Shown: positions 47,209-58,379 of the stretch, piece by piece | Layout of the letters: every line of letters begins with the position of its first letter | How positions within the stretch are numbered: the first letter of the stretch is position 1 | NCBI GenBank assembly: GCA_949358305.1 | Contig: CASHSZ010000065.1 | Coordinates: 1 to 64,000, forward strand | Direction of reading: 5' to 3' | DNA length: 64,000 nt | Source: Strigamia acuminata | Lineage: Eukaryota > Arthropoda > Chilopoda > Geophilomorpha > Linotaeniidae | Notes under the pieces: model-generated | What the model was told of the DNA's origin: nothing | What the model saw: only the letters and a program-made list of their open reading frames with translations | The model's database searches: none | Made by a program: the position numbers and the translations under genes

Positions 47209-47811
47209 TGCCTTGTTCGCACCAGAAAGTTTGGACTAGCCTGGAATTTTAATTTACTTCTGGATGATTTAGCCTACTGAATGATTTAGCTAATGCGTTT
47301 GCACCAAGAATCAAAAATCCACAACTCTGGGCTAGCATGCAGCTAATAGACAATCAACTGACCATTTTTTTTTTAATTTTTGCCAATTCCAATTCAAACT
47401 TACTGCCTATAGTTGATGATATGTAAAATATATATACAGTATATTCCTTATTATTATTATTAATATGAAAGGAGATGGATTCACACGTTAATCGTCTTCA
47501 TTTATTCACACATTCTACTCTTTGTTTTTATACATCACCACGGTTACATTGATTTTACAATTCAACAAAGATTCTTAAGGTTATTGTGAATTAGCATAAT
47601 TCCTCATTATGTACATAATGACTCGTAAGATTTAGAGTTGAACACAACAGCTCGTCCAATGGGAGTTAGGCCAACTTTGTAGTGAGTTAGAGTACAGTTA
47701 AAAAAAAATTTAAACTACCGTAAATAAATGTAGGCTAGATGCATTCGCACCAATAACCAGAATTAGATTTAAACTTTGGGCTAGCTCAAACTTTCTGGTG
47801 CGAAAAGGATG
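47209..47811. mobile_element. About 600-bp TIR element
   Basis: The left end GTTCGCACCAGAAAGTTTGG and the inverse (CAAACTTTCTGGTGCGAA) at about 47790-47808 enclose non-coding DNA with further AATGCGTTTGCACC/GATGCATTCGCACC motifs. Confidence 0.65.
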
Positions 47812-47995
47812 TTAGCAACAAAACAACATGAACTTTAATGTTACTTACGATTGATTTAGCTGAAATAAATAATTAACATAAGACTTGTTCCAACCTCATT
47901 TCACCCAAACAAGACATTAGAACCAGAATGATTCTGCAACACTATTCAATTCATTTAATGTGACTTTTGTTAAACATAAAAAATATTACAGAGTA

Positions 47996-48186
47996 CCATA
48001 TTTATTCAAATGAGAGCCGCGGCTCGTATTCGAAGAAAATCGAATATCCAATATCCAATCCAATATTTTTTCCCGTTCGTTACGTTAAAAACAAAAAATT
48101 AGCTTATTTTTGCGATAATACAACATTTTTACTGCCTCAGCCGCAGCTCTTATTCGAGGGTGGTTCTTAATCAAATAAATACAATA
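47996..48186. mobile_element. Small TIR element, GAGAGCCGCGGCTCG family
   Basis: TATTTATTCAAATGAGAGCC on the left faces an inverted TATTTATTTGATTAAGAACC on the right. Inner sequences GCCGCGGCTCGTATTCGA and GCCGCAGCTCTTATTCGA are paired. It resembles the CCGTA/TA MITEs in style. Confidence 0.45.
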
Positions 48187-49447
48187 TTAATTCTACCATA
48201 TTCCCACTAGAAATAAATGTTGTTAAGTCAAGGCTATTTGTAGCATTGCAACACAATAGAGCAGATGAATTGTTAAAAAGAGATGTAGAATATTCCTATA
48301 GTGTCCCAATCTACTTGCTTTAAGAATACATGCAATGCAAAGCAGTTCTGTACATAAGTTTTAAATCTTATTGCTCTTAGTATTTTCTCTGAATTAAAGT
48401 TTGCAGTTGGTGCCATTCATTCAGTAAACTAAATGTTCTAGAATAATGTGTTAATGTAAATGCTGACCTGCATGAAATATTCAGTCGGGATGCATAACAG
48501 TGCTGTTCACATTCTGATACTTGCTCGTTGTCACAACACGGGCTTATCGGGGTATCGACTCGAACAATCTAGAATGATCAAATGTGTTCTAAGCACTGTG
48601 CACAGTTTTTCTGATTCAATTACAAGTTTACCGTTTGATGGGAAATATGAATTTTAACATAATTTCCACCGTGTATGTAGAAAATGTGTTTAGGATGAAA
48701 AGATTGATTTTGTGGCAGAATGAAGTGCTACAATGCATCTCAAGTTGAAATAATTTGTTCAATTCAAATGTTCAAAATTTCTCACTGGTTGAAGTTTGTT
48801 GATTTTCCACATTTTAACCAAGATTACCCAGTTGCTATGCGGAAGAAACTGTGCTTCTTCTAGAAGATTTAGAAGCAGAAAGAAAAAATTATTCCATATG
48901 ACGTGTTTATGATGGGAAAAAGTGAAATTGTTGCGGGTAGCAACTCTTATTAAATTTGGAATAATTAAGTGTTACTTTGGAAAGTCGATGGCACTGGATC
49001 GAAACTGATTTCAATTGCATCTTGGATGGTGTAGAAAAGCACAAGCTCGCAATGGATTACATTGTAATATTATTCCCCTCCCTTTAAATCAATAGTTGCC
49101 TCAACCCATTTACATTGTGAGTCAACAAAGAAACCTTGGTGGTCAAAAATGGCGCCAGCACAAAATCCCACTGCATCCGTGATTGATCAATTAAGATCAA
49201 GCATGGTAAGCACCCATTGCCAACACGTACAAAACTTTTGCTTGAGTACTCGTGTTTTGGTGTTGTGACTTGAAACAAAAGGCGGTGATACATTAAATAA
49301 AACATATCTGCTAGTGTTTACAGTGCTGGTGTGACGATTTGGGTGACGTGCTAACTTGTATCGAACTTTACTTGTAGCCGGGTGAAAAAAGTGTAGTAAA
49401 AAAGCAGCCGGGTAGAAAAATGGATACGTGTCCATGTCGTGCTTGGT

Positions 49448-49676
49448 TCATGCTGCAATTAAACAATATTTTAAGGTGCAGAGGTTCCTCAATCGAGATA
49501 CATTAGCAGCGTGGTCAGCTTGCATTGCAAACATGTGCGTTAACTCGTTTTGATGTTGTGACAATGTCAAACCCATCATTAGGAAAATATGAAATGTATC
49601 GGCCCTGTAAAAGACTTTACAGGGCTGGTGCATTTTGGGTCGATTCTTAGGGCTACGTATGTAGAACTTTAGGTGG
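49448..49676 (-). CDS. Candidate channel ectodomain exon (second unit)
   Basis: Acceptor TTGTTTAG at 49677 opens a frame in correct phase with the exon at 49724-49802: HLKFYIRSPKNRPKMHQPCK, then a hydrophobic stretch near FHIFLMMGLTLS and later RLRNLC. IxSP..P followed by a beta-like stretch and R-x-x-C is reminiscent of the palm/thumb region of degenerins. The 3' end is not determined; the frame stays open to 49448. Confidence 0.4.
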
Positions 49677-49723
49677 CTAAACAAGTTGAAAGATGGCATA
49701 GAATAATGTCAAATTTTTGCTAC

Positions 49724-49802
49724 TTTTCTTGAGAACACTGCATAGTCCAAACATTGTTGACAGAGTAGACAGAGTAACAGCATTTCGTTTCATAAAATAT
49801 AT
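49724..49802 (-). CDS. Candidate short channel ectodomain exon (second unit)
   Basis: Acceptor TTTTCTTACAG ends at 49803 and a donor (GTAGCA) follows 49724. Joined to the preceding exon at donor GTAAGC (49862) it reads IFYETKCCYSVYSVNN, similar to the YGKCYTFNS-type motif of ENaC/ASIC ectodomains. The intron would be about 60 bases. Confidence 0.45.
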
Positions 49803-49862
49803 CTGTAAGAAAAATAAAAGTATGCAAACAAATTCACCTTCTTTGAATATTCATTTGCTTAC

Positions 49863-50681
49863 ATACGTCGTAGTTTTTGAAATTGGATGAAGCGTTCCAC
49901 AATTGCAACGGCTTGTTAGCGAATTCTGATGATTGATGAAGCAAATCGATGAGTTGGTAATCTTTGCTATTAGCATTCATTTTTTTCGCCAAATCTATTT
50001 TAGCATCTAATATTTTCTTATTTTCTTCACATTCAATAATTTGTGGAAAATGTATGGATTTGTCCCTTTCGAGGCTAACAGTTTGATAGACTGGATATTT
50101 AAGAAACTCGTCCGTCAAATCGTACATGTAATAAACTGAAAGCGAGAGCAGGAATAATTTTAGTATGGTTTTCATTTTCAATAGTTTTATGACAAATGAT
50201 TGTTTTTGCGTTTTCTGTTTCTTTTCGAGTATCGTTTGTATTCTCTCTTTCAACTGGCAATTTTCTTTGGTTGTTTTGTAGGACTTGACGAAAGGTGTTT
50301 TGCAGCAGTGAACAAATATTTCAACGAGTGTTAAGCATGACATGCCGAAAAAGAGACCAATGGTTCCTCCAATATCACACAATAGATTGATGAGATCGTA
50401 AGAGTGACGTTCTTGCAACGTTCGAACATAATTATTCAGAGCATATATTTGTAGAACATCATCTTTATAATCCTCTGTATTGAATGAAGTACTTTGATGT
50501 GTTACATCGCATAAATCGAGACATTTGCATTTCTGAATGGCGTTGTAATTGGTAAAGAAATTTAATATATTCCCGAACTGCCTTTGAATTTCAGTTTGGC
50601 TGAATTTTTGTAGATTTTGTAGTTCATAATATAAATAACTGAAACAACATGAACACAGTGATTTTCTCAACTTCAGGACAA
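49863..50681 (-). CDS. Degenerin/ENaC exon joining TM2 of one unit to TM1 of the next
   Basis: One open minus-strand frame encodes, in order: a cysteine-rich end of an ectodomain (CKCLDLCDVTHQS); a pre-TM2 segment; TM2 (INLLCDIGGTIGLFFGMSCL, with GMS at the GxS filter position); a basic linker of about 50 residues (TTKENCQLKERIQTILEKKQ); then a new TM1 (MKTILKLFLLSLSVYYMYDL), the post-TM1 motif EFLKYPVYQTVS, and the start of a second ectodomain (FPQIIECEEN). There is no stop between the two channels and no splice site is needed to link them. Normal family members have one TM1 and one TM2. The acceptor may be at 50682 or 50639. The donor is probably GTAAGC after 49863, or GTATGT after 49867. 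Confidence 0.8.
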
Positions 50682-50796
50682 CTGAAAGCCCCTAAACCTT
50701 TACCCCAACATTTGAACAGTTGTACAGTACAGCTCCTTGCCGAAATGGAATATTGGTCAAACTATGTTCATAACCTTTTTTTGCTACAGCTTCTTA

Positions 50797-51004
50797 TGTT
50801 ATGAATCAAGTAAAAACGGTTGAAGTTTAATACAGTTTAGAGCAACCTCACTGTTCTACATCAAGTGAATGAGTGGGGAAAAAACACAGGAAGGATGTTC
50901 ACTCCATATATGGTAGGAGTGTCACCACAGGATACAAAAAACTCAAACTACACTGATTACACAATGACATCAAGTGGTGATTTTCCACATCAAATATCCC
51001 AACA
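50797..51004 (-). repeat. Copia 3' LTR
   Basis: 208 bp, identical by eye to 55547-55754. Confidence 0.95.
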
Positions 51005-51105
51005 AATTCCCCCAAAATCAACAATTCGATTTCATCACAAAAATTCTTCTCAAAAACACAATTATATAAAAACAATCAATATGAACACTGCACACAATAA
51101 AGTCA

Positions 51106-54100
51106 TTATTCCCCCACAGTCTTTAGTCCTAATGCTTCTAGTATTCCGTTTAGTGCAGGTCCGGCTAAAGGCTTCGTTAAAAAGTCTGCTAACATGTCCT
51201 CGCTTGGGACATGTTCCACGATAACGTTTCCATCCTCGATCTCTTGTTTGATGAAATGCACTTTTCGATTCAAGTGCTTGGTCCTCGTCTTCTGCGCACC
51301 GCCTCGCAACAGTTTCACCGCGTTTAAACTGTCACAGTGCATTGTCGTGCTCTCTCCGTCGTCGACTTCTCCATTTAGTCCAATCGCGAGTTGTTTCAAT
51401 CAAATTAATTCACGAACTCCTTCGGTCAGTGCCAAGAGCTCACTCTCTGTACTCGACATTGCAACAATCGCTTGTTTCTGGCACTTCCAGTTAATAATCG
51501 AACTTCCGTCCATCGCAATAAATCCCGAAAACGATCGTGCGTTCGCCGTCCGGTCCCAGCTCGCGTCTGAATAACCGTGGATGTGGCTCTCTTCTCTGCC
51601 GTAATGTAACTTGTATTCGATCGTCCCCTTCAGGTATCTTAGCACGCGCTTCAATGCGGTAAAATGGATTTTTCGTGGGTCCTTGTTATACTGCGATAGC
51701 AGGCTCATCAGGAAACTCAGGTCTGGCCTCGTGTGTGTGGCAAGGTACATCATCTTGCCCAGCAGTTCCTGGTACTGTGTTGCATCAACCTTTTCGCTTT
51801 CCTCAAATTCGTCCAAGTTTTGATTGGGGTTCACTGGGGTTATTGCCGCATTGCATCCCTCCAATCCTTCACTCTCCACCAATCTTTTGATGTATCCGCC
51901 TTGGTGGATGCTAATTTTTCCATTTCTGTACTCTGCTTGGATTCCTAGAATGTATTCCAATCTGCCTATGCTCACAAATTCAATTTCTTCCTTCATTTTC
52001 GACATTAGTTCCGTCTCAAATTCATCCGTGGATGCCAAGGACAGGTCATCGTCCACGTACACGCCTAGGAACATAAAGTTGCCATCAACAAAAATCACAT
52101 AAAGGCATGGGTCCTCTGGAGATGGTTTAAATCCAATTTTCTTCAATGTCTTATCCAACATTTCAAACCAACATCTCCCTGCCTGTTTCAATCCATAGAT
52201 GCTTTTGATTAATTGGCACACATGTCCTTTTCCTCCTTCAGCATATCTTTCTGGCTGCATCATAAATATCGTCTCTTTCAGTTTGCCGTGAAGGTATGCG
52301 GCTTTGACATCATGTTGTTTTAAGCTTAATGGTCGGTTAATTTTCGCTGCTACATTAATCAGCATTCTCAGTGTCTCTATCCTGATGACCGGGGCAAAGG
52401 TGAGCTCGTAGTCGTCCCCGAATTTCTGCGAGTATCCAGTGGCTACTAGTCTTGCTCGGAATCTTTCCGGTTCCCCCTCGGAATTTAATTTGACTTTGTA
52501 AACCCACTTGGATTTCACCGCCTTCTTTCCTTTTGGCAATTTTCCAATTTTCCACACTCCGTGTTGTTTCATCGAACACATTTCGTCATCCATCGCGGCT
52601 TTCCATTCCGTCGCATGATTGGAATTTGTCGCTTCGTGGAAATTTTTCGGCGTTAAAATTTCTTTTACTAGTAATGCCATTTGCTTTGTCTTAATTCTCT
52701 CTGATCTTCGTGCTCCTTGGGCGACCAACTGTCGTTCTCGTTCCTCTCTCTGTATCGTGTCTGCGACCAATTTCATTTCTCTGGTCACCCCCGCTGGTCG
52801 TCCTCTCTGTGGTGGTTCCTCACGTTCATCTTGAGCATCATTTTCTTCCGCATTGTCTTCTCGTTCATTTGTTTCATCTTCTTCTTCATTTATCTCATTT
52901 TGTTCTTCTTCCTCGGCATCATCTGATTCGTCTTCATTTTCTTCGCAGTTCAGATCGATTTTGACTGTTTCAATCTCTTCATCGTTTTTGATTTCTCCAT
53001 TCAACAAATCTGCGCCCGTTTTACTCTCGTCAAATTTCACATCAATTTCTTCGCTAATTGAATCGCTTTCTGGATGGTAAATTCGGTACGCCTTCCTTGT
53101 ATTCGAGTATCCAATGAATACTGCTTTTTCTGCTTTGGGATCCAGTTTCTTTCGTTTGTGATCCTTAATTAGCACATATGCTACACATCCAAATCTTCTC
53201 AAGTATTTCAAATTTGGTTTTCTGCTAAACCATATCTCAAATGGTGTGCGTCCATGAACTGACGATTTGCACCGGTTGCGGATGTGTGCCACTGTGGATA
53301 CGCACTCCGCCCAAAACGTTTTTGGCAGTTTACAATCTTTTAACATTGCTCTCAACATCTCAAGTATTGTCCGGTTCGCGCGTTCTGCAACGCCGTTGCT
53401 AGCCGGATTAAATGCTGTGGTCAGCTGATGTTCTATGCCTTTTTTTGTTGTCCATTCCTTCATGCTTTTGGATAAGAACTCGCCGCCATTGTCGCTTCTT
53501 AATTTCTTTAGCTTCTTGTCATTCTGTCTTTCCATGCATGTAATGAGTTCCGTCAGTTTTTCTTTCGCGTCGCTTTTTGCATTTAATGTTCTTATCATCA
53601 ACATCCTACTCCAATCGTCCACTACAGTCATTACGTAGTTTGCACCTCCTCGAGATTCGGGTCCAATTGGTCCAATTAAATCAATGTGCCATAATTCCAT
53701 GATGCTGGACGACTGTCGGTCTGTTACCGATTTGTGTGATGACTTTTTCATCTTTCCTGCGATGCATGGTTCACACACGGCGCCACCTTTGCTGCTAATT
53801 TCTATGCCGTATGCTAGTTCTTCATTTTTCATCTCTCTCAGGGTGTTGTAATTTAAATGTCCCAATCTCACGTGCCAGTTGTTGTCTTTTTCCTCCGCTT
53901 TATAAGACTTCTCTTTTTCTTTTATGTTTGCCTTCAACACAAACATGTCTCCTTTTCTTGGCACCATCATAACTTGTTCTCCATTTTCATCATTAATTGT
54001 TGCGCTCGTTTTGGAGAATGTGACTTTTAGTCCATTATCGACAATTTTCGATACTGATAACAAATTGCTTCCAATTTGCGGCATGCTCAACACTTTCTTC

Positions 54101-54498
54101 AATCTGGAATTTTTTCCGTTGTGTTCGAGCACAATCTCGCCCATTCCAATTGACTTCATGCTTTTGCCTTTCTTGGCCATTCCAATATTCTTCTCATCCT
54201 CATCAAATGTGTCAAAATGTTTTGCATCTAGTGCCGTCATGTGGCTTGTCGCTCCGGAATCCAACACCCAATCGCTTTCTTCGTTTGGTTCTTCATTCGT
54301 CTCTTCATCATTCGTGTTTTCATCCATCTCGTACGTCATAAGTGTGAATTCAGGCTTTTCCTCGTACGCCATCATTGATATTTCACTTTTTCCTCTGCCG
54401 CGACCTCGCTGACCGCCTCTGCCTCGACCACGTCCTCTTGAGTCGCCACTCTCGAACAATCTTTCGATAAGTGGCCAAACTCCTGGCAGTTGAAACAT
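51106..54498 (-). pseudogene. Copia Pol (PR-IN-RT-RH) with one internal stop
   Basis: The frame encodes protease (VLDSGATSHM, about residue 80 of the frame), integrase (zinc region HVRLGHLNY...CEPC, then IDLIGP, RSDNGGEF and the Glu in NGVAERANR), reverse transcriptase (KSKWVYKVKL, RARLVATGYSQ, YVDDDLSLAS) and RNase H (SDASWD, SSTESELLAL). An in-frame TGA at about 51400-51402 falls where Copia RNase H normally has a conserved Trp. The same frame then stays open to 51106 (LKQLAIGLNGEV, TKHLNRKVHFIKQ, ADFLTKPL). The first 35 or so codons overlap Gag and are probably not translated in this frame. Confidence 0.9.
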
Positions 54499-55235
54499 TT
54501 TGCCTCACTGTAGCATTCTCGTGCCATGTGCCCTCCGCGGCCACAGTTGAAGCATGTGCGCTTTGGCTTTTGTCCCTTCTCTCGTGTTTTTAGTGCAGCC
54601 TCGTTTGTTGTCGTATTTTTCTCTTCTTTTCTAGTTGAAATTCGACCTTCCTCCATTTTTAGTATGTTGCGGATTTTCGACATGTCCATATTGGCTTGCA
54701 TCTCAATTGCGCGCACATTCGCGTCAAATTCTCGTCGCAATCCCTTCGTCACGTAAAACTGGCTCTCGTAGTCATAAATATCTTTGCCAAGTTTTGCACA
54801 GCGGTTGATTATCGCTTCTGCCCTGTTCATGTATGTGTCTACATCTTCTTTGCTGGTCATCTTCAGTTGTGTCAGCTCGCAGGCACTCCTCATCTGTAAT
54901 TCTTGGGTTTTCGCCGCCATGTTGGTTTTTACCAAATCCCAAAGTGCCTTTGCACCTTTTGTGTTTGAATACTTCAAAACTTGTGGTGCCGACATTGTGC
55001 TGATCATCGTGAAGTGGGCCGCCGCGTTTTTATCGTCCCATTCGTCCCAAGTTTTCTCTTTTGCGGCAAAATCCGCTTCTCCTTGAACTCCTCGCTGCGG
55101 TTCGGCTCCAACTATTACTTCTTTCCACAATTTCTTGGCTCTAAGAATTCCCTCCACTCTTGATTCCCATAGGAAATAATTCGCATCATTTAGTGGCTCA
55201 ATGTTAGCCAAACTCCAATTACCGGTATCGCTCAT
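54372..55235 (-). CDS. Copia Gag with two zinc knuckles
   Basis: A UBN2/Copia-type Gag starts at MSDTGNWSLANI; the frame is open a further 25 codons upstream, but this ATG fits Gag better. It includes NYFLWESRVEGIL near the N-terminus and two CX2CX4HX4C knuckles, CFNCGRGGHMAREC and CFNCQEFGHLSKDC. It ends 127 bases inside the Pol frame, in the -1 frame relative to it. A GGAAAAA heptamer at 54387-54393, near the Gag end, is a candidate -1 slippage site. Confidence 0.9.
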   Translation of the reverse strand: MSDTGNWSLANIEPLNDANYFLWESRVEGILRAKKLWKEVIVGAEPQRGVQGEADFAAKEKTWDEWDDKNAAAHFTMISTMSAPQVLKYSNTKGAKALWDLVKTNMAAKTQELQMRSACELTQLKMTSKEDVDTYMNRAEAIINRCAKLGKDIYDYESQFYVTKGLRREFDANVRAIEMQANMDMSKIRNILKMEEGRISTRKEEKNTTTNEAALKTREKGQKPKRTCFNCGRGGHMARECYSEAKCFNCQEFGHLSKDCSRVATQEDVVEAEAVSEVAAEEKVKYQ

Positions 55236-55546
55236 CTTTGTTGGTTTCGTCTCAATTTGCACGTATTGTTCAACTTTTTCCTCCGTCTCGCTTCTGTGGC
55301 ACAATCTCAATATTGTTTAATTCACCTCGAATCGAATTGTTGCTCACAGTCTTTGTTAAAGTTGTTTCTCGTCTCTCGTATCGTGCACTTCATGATGGCG
55401 CGTCGTTACTCGCGGTTTTCGCCTCGTGGTTGCTTCTCAACCGTCGCCTCAAATCTGCTCAAAACTTCTTGTTTTTCGGTCTCAATACCGTTTTTCTTCA
55501 ATTCAATGTGGCTGATGTGTGTTCAACCTTCCTCTCTGCTACCATT

Positions 55547-55754
55547 TGTTATGAATCAAGTAAAAACGGTTGAAGTTTAATACAGTTTAGAGCAACCTCA
55601 CTGTTCTACATCAAGTGAATGAGTGGGGAAAAAACACAGGAAGGATGTTCACTCCATATATGGTAGGAGTGTCACCACAGGATACAAAAAACTCAAACTA
55701 CACTGATTACACAATGACATCAAGTGGTGATTTTCCACATCAAATATCCCAACA
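55547..55754 (-). repeat. Copia 5' LTR
   Basis: 208 bp; the minus-strand primer-binding site follows it at about 55534-55545. Confidence 0.95.
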
Positions 55755-56056
55755 TCTTAAAGGTAACAAAATAAATAAATAAATGATGGTTTTTAGGATA
55801 TGATTCTACTATTATTTAGCTGTGGTTTGGTTAAAATTGAACTGAAAAATATTGATTCAAATTACAACAATGTGGAAAAGTGACATAAAAAACATTTATT
55901 GCTCGAAACTATAACAAAATCCAAACTGTAATTAATGCAAAACGATGATCCACATCAACTAAAAGTTATAATTTCAACTAATAAATGTTTTGTATATCAT
56001 TTAAACTCATTGCTCCATTGTTTTTGTCTCAAACAATTGCATATTCCAGTTTTTTA

Positions 56057-56494
56057 GACTTCTAAACCTGATGTTTAGAAAGTCTACGGTAATGAAACGG
56101 CTCTGTCCGTCTGTCTGTTCGCATCAATTCCTCAAAAACGAAACCAGGTAGAGCCAAACGGGCAACGGCAATGAACTCAGCACACCTGTATTAGGTTCCT
56201 AAGGTATTTTCGTATTTTTCCGACCTTCGGTTTAATTAATAAACTGGTTTTACTAGACTTTTAGCCGTCTATTACAGACTGATACCGGAAATGACGTGTT
56301 ACATTACATGAATGGTCAGCTCCTATTGGCTGTAACCACAAAACGTTTATCGGACGTATCAAAATGCGCGTGTTACGTCTATTTCTCGAACCCGAAAATT
56401 GCACATTATTTTCTTTTATTTTGGTTTTTTATTTAAGGACAGACGGACAGATGTATTTCTATACAGAAAAGTGTAGAAGAGGTTTAGAAGTCTA
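56057..56494. mobile_element. TIR element, about 440 bp
   Basis: The ends TTAGACTTCTAAACCT and AGGTTTAGAAGTCTAA face each other, with internal GTCTGTCTGT/ACAGACGGACAG matches. No coding frame. Target duplication not resolved. Confidence 0.6.
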
Positions 56495-57754
56495 ATATGT
56501 AATGCTTCCCTGCATTACAGATATTTACTTGTTTTATTTTGTAAATCCCAGATTACTCAAAATGGATTCATAATTTTTAAGTTTGCTTTCAACAAAATTG
56601 TATACTCAAAATACACTGAACGTTCTAGGAACGTTTATACCCGAATCGTAACTAGGGTTTGGTGGATGTTAGGATGCGATGCGCGGGAATGTTTGAATAA
56701 TTCCAACAAAAATTGTAGCCAAATAATGGTAGAATTATATCCTAGAAGTATTGTTTATTCATTTATTTTGTTACGTTTAGAAAATTGTATTAAAAGAGGT
56801 GATGAACTTAGTTTTGACCGTTATTTCATTTTTTTTGCCAAGGAGTTGTAAAGTACAACACCTGTTGACATTCAATGGATATCTGTGTTTGGATATGCAG
56901 ATTTTGTCATAACGACACTTTACAGTACCTGACGTTCATCGTTTTCCTGAAACAAGTTCGCAAGCAGTTCTCTAAGTCAACTTCATTGCCACACAGTTTT
57001 CGTTTCAGGTTAATAAAGTGAAACTAAAACGAGTTTAGAAGGAAATATTGAATTAATTTTAGCACAATTGTTACCTAGAATAAACAAACAGCGCTAATGT
57101 TTTGACAGTTGTAGAACTAAACATTACACGTTTGACTGCTAAGACAGTAATATCTTATTTTTTGAACTTTAAACTTTGAACTTAATCCTTACTTTCTGCG
57201 TGATTATTCCAGCACGGTTCATTTTGCGATTACATGGCATTCTGGGTAAATAAACTTTCATTAAATGAAATACGATCGTTGAGGCATCTATTAATACCTT
57301 TAAATTAAAACAATAAATGACAATTGTTACAAAAATAGGCGAATAGTATAGTAACGTATTGGATGCATTCGCAGACTAAAAACTTTCTCTTAATAACAGA
57401 TCAAGTTTGTTTTCAATGCAAATTAGTGCAAATTAATGCAACTCATTTAGCTAATCAAATACTTACATTAACGAACCAGCATTGTTTGGGGAGTTTGAAT
57501 TTTATTATCATCTTGTAATATTGATTTCCAGATGAAAAAACAAATGCTAAAGAAAATGGATTTTAAAAATTAAAAAAACCAATTTTTGTAGACTCACGAC
57601 TAGAAACTTGAGTCACTGGCCAAAGGGCAGGGTACAGTTTAACTGTAAGGTTAGCACGTGATTTCCCCTACAAACATTACAAGAAATTAGATTTTGGATA
57701 AAACATTGAATTTCCAGACAAAAGAATTTTTTCAAAAAATTGAAAATGATTTAC

Positions 57755-58216
57755 CGCTGCAAAGTAGGCATCGGTTATGAAGTTAGAAGGTCTCACATAT
57801 TTTATTATGTTTGAGTAGTTATATCTTCGGTCATATGGATCAACGAGCTCATAGCATTGGTCTTTGTTATTTATAAAATTATTAAATTCTTGCGTGGTGT
57901 CTGGATAAAAATAAACAAATGGCATCGTAAAAGCGTCTGTTGTTTCAATTAAGTTGGTGTCAACTGCCGTTGGCTCAGACATGTAATGCATTATTCGGTC
58001 TGCGCTTTGGTAAACACAAGCTGCTATATTCATCAAGAGTAGAGTGCAAACTAGTACACGTAGAATTTTTTTCTTTTCCCAAATTTTCTTGAGTGATTTG
58101 GTAAACTCTGGCGTCCCCGTTTGCTCGGTGAGAATATTTGCAACGATGTCACGCAATCTTCTAATTCTGTGTTTCTGAATCCAGCCTAAAGGTTGGCTCG
58201 CTTGTTGCGCTTCCAT
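57755..58216 (-). CDS. Degenerin/ENaC channel, first exon (N-terminus and TM1, first unit)
   Basis: ATG at 58216 opens 154 codons to a donor GCG/GTAAAT at 57754. The cytosolic N-terminus (about 50 residues) is followed by TM1 (KKILRVLVCTLLLMNIAACV), then the segment FTMPFVYFYPDTT in the place of the conserved post-TM1 motif, and the beginning of an ectodomain with KDQCYELVDP. The intron after it holds about 2 kb plus the Copia element before the TM2-TM1 exon at 50681. The remaining ectodomain exons of this first unit were not identified. Confidence 0.65.
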
Positions 58217-58379
58217 TATTTATTTTTCTCAGATATATCTGTAAGCCTGGTTTACTGGTTTAGTTCGTGTACACAATAAAATTTATCGTCTTACCTTTAC
58301 GTAGGACTGAAAATGTAGTTCAACCGAAGCAGTTGTATCAAAGTTGGTCAATCCAGTTGTTTCAATTTGATCGGTATTC

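Larger units (their letters stand above)
50797..55754 (-). mobile_element. Copia LTR retrotransposon, near-intact and very young
   Basis: Two 208-bp LTRs (50797-51004 and 55547-55754) appear identical. On the minus strand they start TGTTGGGATATTTG and end CATAACA. The 5-bp duplication TCTTA flanks the element (50792-50796 and 55755-55759). Two bases inside the 5' LTR edge the minus strand reads TGGTAGCAGAGA, complementary to the 3' end of animal initiator tRNA-Met, the usual Copia primer. A purine tract TTTTGGGGGAATT lies beside the other LTR. Gag and Pol are on the minus strand, the same strand as the channel exons around it, so the element sits inside the inferred channel gene. Confidence 0.96.

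Noticed and set aside
49601-49626. GGCCCTGTAAAAGACTTTACAGGGCT hairpin considered as a terminator or structured RNA
   Set aside because: It lies within a candidate coding exon and shows no other RNA feature; short hairpins are frequent here.
51611-55580. Plus-strand frames across the Copia element
   Set aside because: They are antisense to Gag and Pol, Phe/Ser-rich, and lack any domain.
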